From Desulfocapsa sp. (GTDB taxonomy: Bacteria > Desulfobacterota > Desulfobulbia > Desulfobulbales > Desulfocapsaceae): a stretch of 41,343 bases of DNA. Under the pieces are notes generated by a model. It did no database searches. It was not told where the DNA came from and saw nothing but the letters and a program-made list of their open reading frames with translations. The first letter of the stretch is position 1; the number at the start of each line of letters is the position of its first letter. The stretch is from NCBI GenBank assembly GCA_013792135.1, contig VMSP01000040.1, positions 1 through 41,343 on the forward strand, written 5' to 3'. This document shows, piece by piece, positions 32,921 to 41,218 of the stretch. A program made the position numbers and the translations under genes.

Positions 32921-33836
32921 CCAGCACACCCCTGCCCCACTCAAACCTGGTGCCGTCATCGGCATTATCGCACCTGCTGGTCAGATCCGTGACCAGAATG
33001 AGTTCAACACCGGAATCAGATTACTCACCGAAATGGGATTCGAACCCAGATTCCCCCGTGAGCTCTGGCCAGGAACCGGCTACCTGGCCGACACCGATGC
33101 CAACAGGGCTGAGGAGTTTAACAGGATGTGGGCTGACACCGAAATCTCTGCCCTGTTAGCCTTACGGGGCGGATATGGCTGCCTGCGGATGGCGGGTATG
33201 ATCGATCTGGAGCAGGTACGTAAACAGCCAAAGATGCTGATCGGGTTTTCCGATATCACAGTACTGCACATTTTTTTCAGTCAACAAACCAGCCTGATCT
33301 CTCTGCATGGGCCGACCCTTTGCTCTCTGGCAAAGAGCAATAAAGACACTCTTGAGCGATTTTATCAATGCCTGAGCGGAAACTGGCGTGTCCCCCTGCA
33401 GTTGAAAGGGGTTGAGATCCTGAGGGGAGATGAAGAGACAAGGGGTCGGCTGATCGGCGGCAACCTGAGCACCCTGCTCACCCTGCTGGGAACCCCCTTT
33501 GAACCCGACTTTCAAGGACGCATTCTTTTTGTGGAAGATGTGGGCGAACCGCTCTACCGGATTGATCGCATGCTGACCCAGTTGTGGCTGGCCGGGAAAC
33601 TGCAGAAGCTTGCAGGAATCATCATTGGCGATTTCTCGTATAATTATGACATGGAGACAAACGAGAGAATCCATCTTCATGAAACGATCTGGAGCCGGGT
33701 GCTGCAACTCACCGCCGATACCCAGATTCCCGTCTGGGGGGGATTCCCTGTTGGTCATGGGCCGGAGAACATGACCCTGCCCCATGGAGCCGAGTCCGTT
33801 ATGGACAGCAGGAACAGAAGCCTCTATTTTTTATAA
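32913..33836 (+). CDS. ldcA: LD-carboxypeptidase (muramoyltetrapeptide carboxypeptidase)
   Basis: LdcA removes the terminal D-Ala from peptidoglycan tetrapeptides during wall recycling. The 307-residue product starts in the coaX stop region (8-nt overlap). The Ser-Glu-His triad is visible: Ser113 in GFSDIT, Glu208 in VEDVGEP and His282 in GHGPEN. LALRGGYG and an N-terminal IIAPAG stretch are also present. There is no signal peptide, fitting a cytoplasmic enzyme. The alternative is a microcin C7-type MccF hydrolase, which has the same fold; LdcA is preferred from length and the housekeeping setting. Confidence 0.9.
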   Translation: MIDQHTPAPLKPGAVIGIIAPAGQIRDQNEFNTGIRLLTEMGFEPRFPRELWPGTGYLADTDANRAEEFNRMWADTEISALLALRGGYGCLRMAGMIDLEQVRKQPKMLIGFSDITVLHIFFSQQTSLISLHGPTLCSLAKSNKDTLERFYQCLSGNWRVPLQLKGVEILRGDEETRGRLIGGNLSTLLTLLGTPFEPDFQGRILFVEDVGEPLYRIDRMLTQLWLAGKLQKLAGIIIGDFSYNYDMETNERIHLHETIWSRVLQLTADTQIPVWGGFPVGHGPENMTLPHGAESVMDSRNRSLYFL

Positions 33837-33914
33837 TGTCAATCAGTTGTGCCGAAGATATATTTCCAGCTCGGAGTTGGTGAACACTACACAATCAACA
33901 CCATTAACAGAGAG

Positions 33915-35435
33915 TCAAGCCATTCGCCTATACTGGATAGCCTCCGCCACATGACGCAACTGCAGGGATTCACTGCGCTCCATATCGGCAACGGTACGGG
34001 CGATCTTCAGGATGCGGTGATATCCACGGGCCGAGAGGCCGAGTTTTTCCACACTTTTCTCTAAAAGCCTGGTTGAGGGCTCGTCCAGAACGCAATATTT
34101 CCTGATATCCTTGGGTCCCATCTGGCCATTGCAGAAAACTTTGGTATGACGTGCGTATCGTTTTCTCTGGACCTCGCGGGTCTGGTCCACCCGCGCCTTG
34201 ATGTTTGCTGACGATTCTCCCTGGCGCTCGGCGCTCATCTCCTTGAAAGGCAGGGCCGCCACCTCGAGATGGAGATCAATACGGTCCAGCAAGGGTCCGG
34301 AAACCCGGCTGGTATAGTTATGGATCTGCGCTGGATTGCAGACACATTCCTTGCGTTTGTCGCCATAGAAACCGCAGGGGCAGGGATTCATGGCCACTGC
34401 CAGTACCACACGGGCAGGAAACTTCAGGGAAAGATTGGCCCTGGCAATGGTCACGGTGCCATCTTCCAGGGGCTGGCGCAGGACCTCAAGGACATGCTTC
34501 TTGAATTCCGGAAGTTCATCGAGAAAGAGCACCCCGTTATGGGCCAGAGACACCTCGCCCGGACGCGGGATCTGACCGCCGCCGATCAGCCCGGCATCGG
34601 AGATAGTATGATGCGGAGAGCGGAAAGGACGGGTGGCAATGAGGGGCATATCCTCGGGCAGCAGACCGATGATGGAATAGATTTTAGAGGTTTCCAGGGC
34701 CTCGGCAAAGCTGAGATCAGGAAGGATAGTGGGAAGACGTCGGGCCAGCATAGTTTTACCTGAGCCGGGTGGTCCTTTGAGCAAGATGTTATGACCTCCT
34801 GAGGCGGCAATTTCGAGGGCTCGTTTCACATGTTCCTGGCCCTTGACCTCGTCAAAATCGACCTCATGGCTTCTGGCCCTGGCAAAAGAGGTGGCCGGGT
34901 CCAGACGAAAAGGGGCACATTCGATCTTGTCGGCCAGAAACTCGACGGCCTGATGCAGGGTCGTGACTGCAATCACATCAATCCCGTCCACCACCGCCGC
35001 CTCCATCTTATTGGCCTCCGGCACCAGAATCCCCTTCATCCCCAGATCCCGGGCCGCAAGAGTGATCGGCAGAACGCCACGCACCGGACGGACGGCACCA
35101 TCGAGAGAGAGTTCGCCTAAGACCCAGTACTGATCGAGTTTGACACTCTTCAGAGTTTCAGTCGCCGCCAGGATGCCAAGGGCCATTGGTAGATCAAAAC
35201 CAGCCCCGGCTTTTTTTATATCGGCCGGGGCCAGATTAACGGTTATGCGCCGATTGGGAAATTCATAGCCACAGTTTCTGATCGCCGCTTTGACCCGATC
35301 CTTGCTCTCGCGTACACTGCCATCCGGCAGACCGACGGTGGTAAAAAAGGGCAGACCGAGGGCAATATCCACCTCGACCTCAACCGCCAGTCCATCGACT
35401 CCCACCACTGCCCCACTCTGCACCTTTGCCAGCAT
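33915..35435 (-). CDS. YifB/ComM-like AAA+ ATPase
   Basis: The 506-residue product has an N-terminal Lon-protease-like S16 domain (about 1-165) followed by a Mg-chelatase-type AAA+ module with GPPGSGKT (Walker A) and LFLDELPEF (Walker B), and CPCGFYGD...C cysteines. ComM, its characterised relative, is a helicase for branch migration during natural transformation. This fits with the ComEA-like gene at 16570, though competence is not proven. It is the last gene of the leftward DUF1015-trmN-yifB series, 103 bp after trmN. Confidence 0.92.
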   Translation of the reverse strand: MLAKVQSGAVVGVDGLAVEVEVDIALGLPFFTTVGLPDGSVRESKDRVKAAIRNCGYEFPNRRITVNLAPADIKKAGAGFDLPMALGILAATETLKSVKLDQYWVLGELSLDGAVRPVRGVLPITLAARDLGMKGILVPEANKMEAAVVDGIDVIAVTTLHQAVEFLADKIECAPFRLDPATSFARARSHEVDFDEVKGQEHVKRALEIAASGGHNILLKGPPGSGKTMLARRLPTILPDLSFAEALETSKIYSIIGLLPEDMPLIATRPFRSPHHTISDAGLIGGGQIPRPGEVSLAHNGVLFLDELPEFKKHVLEVLRQPLEDGTVTIARANLSLKFPARVVLAVAMNPCPCGFYGDKRKECVCNPAQIHNYTSRVSGPLLDRIDLHLEVAALPFKEMSAERQGESSANIKARVDQTREVQRKRYARHTKVFCNGQMGPKDIRKYCVLDEPSTRLLEKSVEKLGLSARGYHRILKIARTVADMERSESLQLRHVAEAIQYRRMA

Positions 35436-35538
35436 AAGACGGTATCCTATTTATCCGAATGCATTTTTTTCATTCGTTTTCCATCACCCTACTATCAAGG
35501 AAACGGTCAAATGAAAACAAGCAGATCATTTTCCAACG

Positions 35539-36303
35539 TTAATCAGGATCATAGAGCCGCTGCATGGCCCTGCTGTATTCACCCAGGCGCCGTTCATAGA
35601 GATAGAACGGGGCCATAATCTCAAGACCCTCGCCACCATTCTTGACCGCCTCGATCAGTACCAAGCGGGCGGGGGCAGTGGCATTCGGATAACTGTAAAG
35701 GATCTGCAGACGTTTGGGAACCAGCTGCTGCTCTTGGAGGGTGACAAGTAACGTATGCAGACCGGTGGCCGGATAGACGAAGACCACCTTGCCGCGATTC
35801 CTGACCACGGTTGCGGCAGCGGCCACCACCTCGCCCAGGGTGCAGTGTACCTGATGTCGGGCAATAAAGGATTCCTGATCCTGACAGGGCCTGCCGGAAT
35901 TTTTCTTGTAAAAAGGGGGGTTGCAGATCACTTGGGCAAAGGACTCGGCAGGAAAAAAATCGAGGATGTGGCGCAGATCGCCCTGCACCACATCCATCTT
36001 GCCGGCATATCCGTTCATGTCCCGGTTGCGGGCAGCCAGCGCGGCCAGCCCCGACTGCAGTTCCAGGCAGGAGACAGAGGCGATCTGCTCATGCCAGCGA
36101 TAAAGACAGATCAGAGAGATAATCCCGCAGCCACCGCAGAGATCAAGAACTTTTCCCCCTGGCAGCGGCGGGGAAAAATGGGCGGCCAGGATCGCGTCGA
36201 CGGAAAAGCGATAGCCGGAGCGATGCTGGAGACAGTGCAGTCTGCCTCCAAAAAGGCTATCGCGGCTTACAGTCTCTTCTTGCCCGGCCTCGTCAAACTC
36301 CAT
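35539..36303 (-). CDS. tRNA1(Val) (adenine(37)-N6)-methyltransferase-like
   Basis: The 254-residue product is a class I methyltransferase with the SAM-binding motif VLDLCGGCGIISL, an acidic strand end (LELQ) and the catalytic NPPFYKK motif of N6-adenine methyltransferases. RSGYRFSVDAILAAHF near the N-terminus is typical of TrmN6 (YfiC) proteins, which methylate A37 of valine tRNA. NPPF-type enzymes include HemK-like proteins, but the GYRFS start supports TrmN6. It starts 20 bp after the DUF1015 stop, in one operon. Confidence 0.85.
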   Translation of the reverse strand: MEFDEAGQEETVSRDSLFGGRLHCLQHRSGYRFSVDAILAAHFSPPLPGGKVLDLCGGCGIISLICLYRWHEQIASVSCLELQSGLAALAARNRDMNGYAGKMDVVQGDLRHILDFFPAESFAQVICNPPFYKKNSGRPCQDQESFIARHQVHCTLGEVVAAAATVVRNRGKVVFVYPATGLHTLLVTLQEQQLVPKRLQILYSYPNATAPARLVLIEAVKNGGEGLEIMAPFYLYERRLGEYSRAMQRLYDPD

Positions 36304-36323
36304 TCAGGGAACTTCCACTCAGA

Positions 36324-37700
36324 TCAGCCAATCCTTTCTATCTCCTCACCATCGACCAGCTGATTAAAGAGCAGTCCGGTCATGATCTTGGGATAAAAGT
36401 AGGTGGATTTATGGGGCATGATCAGATCATGGTCGGCCACATCCCTGACCTGCCCGACTCGCGTCGGATTCATGAGAAAAAGCAGCGGAGTAAAGTGTTC
36501 ACTTAGCAGACACTCCTTGACCGCCACATCCAGGGCCTCGTCAGGATCACTGTAATAGCTGACCAGCTTCTCCTGTTCGCAGCGATGGTGATCAAGCCCC
36601 AGGGCCTTATCCATGATGATGTCGGAGAGGACAACCACATCAAGATCGCGCAACGGTTCAGGGCGTCCGGCCAACGCATCCCGGCCCTCCTGTTTCAGGC
36701 TGAGCAGAAAGCATCTGTCCTCGCTGGGATGATAGACCCCGAAGGTGGAGGAGCTTTTATCCAGCGACAACCGTTCAAGCTCACTCATCCGCGCCAGCAC
36801 CTCGCCCATCAGGGTCTCCCGGCTGCCGCCGACGATCTCCTCACAGAGGAAATAACGATCAAGACAAGTCAACAACTCTCCCGCCCCCATCATGCCTGGC
36901 CAGCGTAACAGTCTATGGGTGGGCAATACGGAGAGCCCCGGGTCTTCCATGGGACAAAGATACATGATGATATGATTGGCCGGATCATTTGCCGCCAACT
37001 CGCCTTTGGCCTCACTAACCATCTTGCGATAGGCCAGGGCGGTGGTATAACGATGATGACCGTCGGCAATATAGAGAGACTTGTTCAGGAATTGTCGCTG
37101 CACCTCTTTGATGGTCTCCGAGTTTGTCACCCGCCACAGGCTGTGAACACAACCGTCACCATCGGTCACGGAACCGAGAGAATCCCGTTCCTGCAGTTCC
37201 AGCAGGGTCAGCACTGCATTGTGCGGATCGGAATAGAGGGAAAAGATCTGGCTGAACTGGGCCTTGCAGGTGGCAGTCAGGCGCAGACGGTCGGCGATCA
37301 CCGTATCAAAGGTCTGTTCATGGGGCTTGACCACGCCTTCTGCAAAATCGGCCAGACCGACAAGGGCGACAAAACCCTTACGGGTCAGTCTTTTTCCGGA
37401 GGGATGTGAATATTCGGTATGATAGAGATAGATCCCTGGCTCAGGATCACGCACCAGCACCTTCTCTTCCAGCCACTGTTTGAACAGATCGGCCGCCTCC
37501 TGGTAGCGCGCATTGGTCTCATCTCCCGGGCCATGACTCTTGACGATGTCCAGCCGGATCATATTATAGGGATTTCTGGCAAGATATGAATCAACACCAT
37601 GGGCGCTGATCACATCATATGGTGGTGTCACGACCTCATCGAGTTTTCCAACTTTCTGCGGATTAAAATGTACTCCCTTGAGAGGGGCAATAAAGGCCAT
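36324..37700 (-). CDS. DUF1015 family protein
   Basis: The product, 458 residues from the start at 37700 (aaaggagt upstream), matches the DUF1015 family: MAFIAPLKG start, VVTPPYDVIS, an ADGHHRYTTALAY motif and EGEE-like tail. An earlier in-frame ATG at 37736 lacks a site. DUF1015 genes often lie beside serA or serC. The ADGHHRY motif suggests a metal or phosphate site, and the function is unproven. Confidence 0.88.
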   Translation of the reverse strand: MAFIAPLKGVHFNPQKVGKLDEVVTPPYDVISAHGVDSYLARNPYNMIRLDIVKSHGPGDETNARYQEAADLFKQWLEEKVLVRDPEPGIYLYHTEYSHPSGKRLTRKGFVALVGLADFAEGVVKPHEQTFDTVIADRLRLTATCKAQFSQIFSLYSDPHNAVLTLLELQERDSLGSVTDGDGCVHSLWRVTNSETIKEVQRQFLNKSLYIADGHHRYTTALAYRKMVSEAKGELAANDPANHIIMYLCPMEDPGLSVLPTHRLLRWPGMMGAGELLTCLDRYFLCEEIVGGSRETLMGEVLARMSELERLSLDKSSSTFGVYHPSEDRCFLLSLKQEGRDALAGRPEPLRDLDVVVLSDIIMDKALGLDHHRCEQEKLVSYYSDPDEALDVAVKECLLSEHFTPLLFLMNPTRVGQVRDVADHDLIMPHKSTYFYPKIMTGLLFNQLVDGEEIERIG

Positions 37701-37933
37701 GCTCTTTAACTCCTTTTCTGCTACAATATGCGGCAATATAAATGGACAGTAAGTTGGAGAATAGCTGACAGTTTTGATTTCGCCTGCGTCTGCCTTCTAT
37801 CCTCTCTCTTCTGTCCTCTGATTTCTGGCATACCCTACCATTTCAAGAATGAATTTTCCAAGGTTTTCAGCCATGTTCTGTTGAATAATGATTGGCTGCC
37901 ATTACCGGGAATGATACCCATGGAGGAACACCG

Positions 37934-38317
37934 ATGTTTGACATTTTTATCAAGACCCATTTTGCCGGAGCCCATCACCTGCGCGAATACCCCGGTAACT
38001 GTGAACAGCCGCATGGACACAACTGGAAGGTTCAGGTGACGGTCCGGGCCACAGAACTGGATGAACTGGGCATGGGCATAGACTTCAAGGTTTTGAAGCA
38101 GAAGGTGAATGCCGTGGTTGATGAACTCGATCACCGCGACCTCAACGAGCACCCTGCTTTTGTCAACCAGAACCCATCGTCTGAGCATATCGCCGTCTTT
38201 TTATTTGAGCAGCTCAAGCCCATCCTGCACCATGACCGCTACAGCCTTTACAGCATCACGGTGCGGGAAACCGACAACTCGGGATTGATCTATTATGGAC
38301 CCGGCGTTGACGCTTGA
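37934..38317 (+). CDS. queD: 6-carboxy-5,6,7,8-tetrahydropterin synthase
   Basis: QueD makes 6-carboxytetrahydropterin in queuosine (preQ0) synthesis. The start at 37934 has tggagga upstream; an in-frame ATG at 37892 lacks a site. The 127-residue product has the zinc ligands His14, His27 and His29 (AHHL and HGHNW), catalytic Cys23, the Asp66-His67 pair and Glu112. queE follows 116 bp downstream. Pyruvoyl-tetrahydropterin synthase itself is the other possibility, but the neighbour settles it. Confidence 0.92.
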   Translation: MFDIFIKTHFAGAHHLREYPGNCEQPHGHNWKVQVTVRATELDELGMGIDFKVLKQKVNAVVDELDHRDLNEHPAFVNQNPSSEHIAVFLFEQLKPILHHDRYSLYSITVRETDNSGLIYYGPGVDA

Positions 38318-38433
38318 CCGTTGTAAATAGATAACATGTTCATCAAGAATGCAAAAACGGCAGTCACTCTTCATCCATCCCTGGAGCGAGCGACTCTGAA
38401 ACATCCCTGCTCTGCGTAAGGAGCCGTAACGAA

Positions 38434-39129
38434 ATGGTCAAAGATGCAGTGAATATTTCGCAACGGCTCCTAAACATCTCCGAGCTTTTTTATTCCATCC
38501 AGGGTGAATCCACCTATGCCGGGCTGCCCTGTATCTTTATCAGGCTGGCCGGATGCAATCTGCGCTGCCGCTACTGTGATGCCCGTTACACCTACGAGGA
38601 AGCCCATGCGACCATGGCCATGGATGCTATTCTCTCTTTTGTGGACAGTTATCCGGGAGCGCTGGTGGAAATCACCGGCGGTGAGCCCCTACTCCAGAAA
38701 AATGTTTACCCCTTGCTGGCACAATTGGTGGCCAAGGGCCGTACAGTACTGCTGGAGACCAATGGCTCTCTGCCCATCGACACGATTGCCCCGGAGGTGA
38801 TTGTTATCATGGATATCAAGACTCCGGACAGTGGTTCGGCAGACTCCTTGGCCAGCGGTAATATTGCTGCTGCCAAGGCCAGAAACAAAAACATCCCGGG
38901 AAGTTGTGAGATAAAATTCGTGCTGACCGGCAGAAATGATTATCTATGGGCACGGGACCTGGTGAACATGGAGGCCCTGAATATGAGCTGCCCTACCCTC
39001 TTCTCTCCGATTAAAGGCGAGCTCAGCCCAGAGGATCTTGCGGCCTGGATTCTGCAGGACCAGCTGGCCATCCGACTGCAGCTGCAGTTACACACCCTGA
39101 TCTGGCCGCATCTGTCACGGGGAATATAA
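38434..39129 (+). CDS. queE: 7-carboxy-7-deazaguanine synthase
   Basis: QueE is a radical SAM enzyme that rearranges 6-carboxytetrahydropterin to 7-carboxy-7-deazaguanine in preQ0/queuosine synthesis. The 231-residue product has SIQGEST near the N-terminus, the cluster motif Cys41-x3-Cys45-x2-Cys48 (CNLRCRYC) with Asp following, and EITGGEPLLQ. Aaggag lies 10 nt before the ATG. It uses the QueD product encoded just upstream. No queC is in the window. Confidence 0.93.
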   Translation: MVKDAVNISQRLLNISELFYSIQGESTYAGLPCIFIRLAGCNLRCRYCDARYTYEEAHATMAMDAILSFVDSYPGALVEITGGEPLLQKNVYPLLAQLVAKGRTVLLETNGSLPIDTIAPEVIVIMDIKTPDSGSADSLASGNIAAAKARNKNIPGSCEIKFVLTGRNDYLWARDLVNMEALNMSCPTLFSPIKGELSPEDLAAWILQDQLAIRLQLQLHTLIWPHLSRGI

Positions 39130-39162
39130 ACCAATTAAAAAACAAAAAGTTCAGGATTGATA

Positions 39163-40188
39163 ATGAGAAAAACAATCGCCGTTGAAGAAGCCGTTGGCAT
39201 GGTTTTACCCCATGACATCACCGAGATCGTCAAGGACAAATTCAAAGGCTGCGCCTTCAGGAAAGGCCATATCATCAGAGAGGAAGATATTGAGCACCTG
39301 AAACGTCTGGGCAAGGATAATATCTATGTCCTGCAACTGGGACCGGAGGAGATCCATGAGAATGAGGCCGCTGAGAAACTGGCCTCGGCCCTGATTGGCG
39401 ATGGAGTCACCCGTTCGTCTGAGCCGGTGGAGGGCAAGATCACCATCATCGCCGATCGCGACGGCCTGCTGAAGATCAACGTCGACGCCCTTTACCGTTT
39501 CAACATGCTGGGCGAGGTGATGTGTTCCACCCTCCACACCAATACCCCGGTGAAAAAGGGCGAAACCATTGCCGGCACCCGTCTGATTCCCCTGGTCTCT
39601 TCGCGGGCCCTGATCGATGAGGCCGTGGCCATTGCCAGGGACGGTGCCCCGGTGATTGAGGTCAAAGCCCTGCGCCAGGCACGGGCCGGTCTGGTTATTA
39701 CCGGCAATGAGGTCTTCCACGGACGGATCCAGGACAAGTTTGAAGCGGTTCTGCGCACCAAACTGACGGCCCTGGGTTCTGAGGTGATCAAGGTCGTCTT
39801 TGCCCCGGATGACATCAACAAGATCAGTGACGCCATCCACAGCTGCATCGATGCGGGCGCCGATCTGATTATCACCAGCGGTGGCATGTCTGTCGACCCC
39901 GATGATGTGACCCGCATGGGCATCAAAGAGGCCGGGGCCACTGATACGGTCTATGGCTCGCCGGTGCTGCCGGGCGCCATGTTCCTCAGCGGCCGGATCG
40001 GAGATATCCCCGTCCTTGGCCTGCCTGCCTGCGGCATGTTTCACAAGATCACGATCTTTGACCTCATCCTGCCCCGGATTCTGACCGGCGAGTTCATCGG
40101 CCGGGAGGAATTTGCCCGCATGGGTCACGGCGGACTCTGCCGCAATTGCAAACAGTGCCAGTATCCTGTCTGCAATTTCGGTAAATAA
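39163..40188 (+). CDS. Molybdopterin-binding domain protein with C-terminal Cys cluster
   Basis: The 341-residue product has a MoeA/MogA-like molybdopterin-binding domain in its second half: VITGNEVFHG, then IITSGGMSVDPDDVT, then PVLGLPACGM. The first half differs from MoeA. The end has a CxxCxxCx4C cluster (CRNCKQCQYPVC), which could hold zinc or [4Fe-4S]. Aggattgata precedes the ATG at 39163; a TTG at 39157 is a weaker choice. This type is frequent in sulfate reducers (from memory), where molybdenum and tungsten enzymes are numerous. Whether it inserts Mo or W or acts elsewhere is unknown. Confidence 0.82.
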   Translation: MRKTIAVEEAVGMVLPHDITEIVKDKFKGCAFRKGHIIREEDIEHLKRLGKDNIYVLQLGPEEIHENEAAEKLASALIGDGVTRSSEPVEGKITIIADRDGLLKINVDALYRFNMLGEVMCSTLHTNTPVKKGETIAGTRLIPLVSSRALIDEAVAIARDGAPVIEVKALRQARAGLVITGNEVFHGRIQDKFEAVLRTKLTALGSEVIKVVFAPDDINKISDAIHSCIDAGADLIITSGGMSVDPDDVTRMGIKEAGATDTVYGSPVLPGAMFLSGRIGDIPVLGLPACGMFHKITIFDLILPRILTGEFIGREEFARMGHGGLCRNCKQCQYPVCNFGK

Positions 40189-40227
40189 AACTTCAAGGAA
40201 CCTTGTCAAATTTGTCATCATAATATT

Positions 40228-40234
40228 GTTAGAC
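40228..40234 (+). other. Integron core site at the left end of the first cassette
   Basis: GTTAGAC fits GTTRRRY and is the exact reverse complement of the R'' box GTCTAAC at 40959-40965, as expected for the two ends of a single cassette. The 39 bp between it and the molybdopterin-domain gene show no attC or attI that I recognise, so the cassette may sit at a secondary site. Confidence 0.65.
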
Positions 40235-40238
40235 CTCT

Positions 40239-40955
40239 ATGGACACATATCACTACACCGCTGAGATACAAGGCATAAGTCTCGGAGTGCCAATCGCCTT
40301 GGCTACGATCTCACCAATGCTCCGGAATACGTCCATGGAACAGGGCGTGGAGAACGAGATCAACATTCACGTTATGAAGTCGCGCACTTGGCCTGAAGAA
40401 ATTGCAATGAACGAGGCAACGCTGGAAGTTGAGGATCTCGTTGATCGCTTGTCTCTGATCGACAATCATCGCGTTATCTCGGTCAAGTACACCGGATACC
40501 ATGATAAAAACGATAATTTTCATGAGCCGCGCAAGACTGGCGGGATGTACGCAAACGCGGTGGCGAGTCTACAAGACCCACTTCGATACTACGAGCTTGG
40601 TCCCCAAAAAAAGATTCTTGCCGGCAGACTCAATCCAGGGCTGACACGATTGCACCGAACAGCTCAGGGAATGCCTAACGGTATCGGCAAGTACCTTCTG
40701 CTCTACGGGGCGTTACAGGTGATGCACGGTGAAACACAAACTAAGGTCGATGAGCAATTGTTGAAGAAACGACCCGACACTCTCATGGTCCAGGGGAAGC
40801 ACAGAAGCGAAACAATCCTAAGTCACCTGAGAAACTTGATTGCTCATCCAGAGAACGATATCGATGTCCAAACTCTTTCCCGTCAAGCTGAGGCGTACTG
40901 CCCAATGCTCAGCAAACTCGTTCGAGAAGAACTCATTGGCCAAGTTCATCCGTAG
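40239..40955 (+). CDS. Integron cassette protein with HEPN-like Rx4H motif
   Basis: I do not recognise this 238-residue protein by name. Near the C-terminus SHLRNLIAHPEND places Arg198 and His203 in Rx4H, the active-site motif of HEPN ribonucleases, inside a helical region (KYLLLYGALQVMHG, TILSHLRNLIAHP). The gene is 4 bp past the core site and its stop is 3 bp before the attC, the tight fit typical of cassettes. Many cassettes carry defence or toxin-antitoxin genes, so an RNase or abortive-infection role is plausible but inferred. No antitoxin partner is seen in the cassette. Confidence 0.6.
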   Translation: MDTYHYTAEIQGISLGVPIALATISPMLRNTSMEQGVENEINIHVMKSRTWPEEIAMNEATLEVEDLVDRLSLIDNHRVISVKYTGYHDKNDNFHEPRKTGGMYANAVASLQDPLRYYELGPQKKILAGRLNPGLTRLHRTAQGMPNGIGKYLLLYGALQVMHGETQTKVDEQLLKKRPDTLMVQGKHRSETILSHLRNLIAHPENDIDVQTLSRQAEAYCPMLSKLVREELIGQVHP

Positions 40956-40958
40956 AAG

Positions 40959-41023
40959 GTCTAACCCATCATTTCACCGAACCAGCGCAAAACCGCGCAG
41001 GCCTTTGGAATCAAACGTTATGC
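40959..41023 (+). repeat. attC site of an integron cassette
   Basis: R'' GTCTAAC (40959-40965) and R' GTTATGC (41017-41023) bound 65 bp. In between, gcgc/gcgc around aaaacc, flanked by cc/gg and ccgaa/tttgg pairings, make an imperfect stem with unpaired bases as in attC sites. R'' matches the core at the other end of the same cassette (40228) rather than R', which is what recombination predicts. Confidence 0.8.
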
Positions 41024-41065
41024 CTAAAAATAGAAATTTACCACTTACTAAGACAAGGTATGCAA

Positions 41066-41218
41066 ATGGAAATTGACAAATGCACAAATGAAAAGTGTTT
41101 AAAAGAATTTCAGGTACATCCAATAGGCGGAGGTGTTCCAGGCGGTAAGGAAAAAGAACCAATTGATTGTCCATATTGTGGTACAACGGTTCGAACCGAG
41201 ATGACTAGTACAATGTAA
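41066..41218 (+). CDS. Tiny zinc-ribbon-like protein, second cassette gene
   Basis: The 50-residue product has two Cys pairs, CTNEKC and CPYC, in a zinc-ribbon arrangement with a Gly-rich loop (GGGVPGGKEKEP). Small proteins of this type are frequent in integron cassettes (from memory). Aagg lies 7 nt before the ATG. The stop codon TAA spans 41216-41218, exactly across the TA target and the first base of the IS at the right edge, so the native C-terminus and the cassette's own attC were probably displaced by the IS. Confidence 0.65.
   Translation: MEIDKCTNEKCLKEFQVHPIGGGVPGGKEKEPIDCPYCGTTVRTEMTSTM

Noticed and set aside
37701-37933. preQ1 riboswitch or small gene upstream of queD
   Set aside because: No preQ1 motif was found. 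An open frame over 37728-38039 has no start signal and mostly shadows queD.
41180-41200. A tRNA T-loop-like ggttcgaacc
   Set aside because: It lies inside the small zinc-ribbon gene and no cloverleaf arms surround it.
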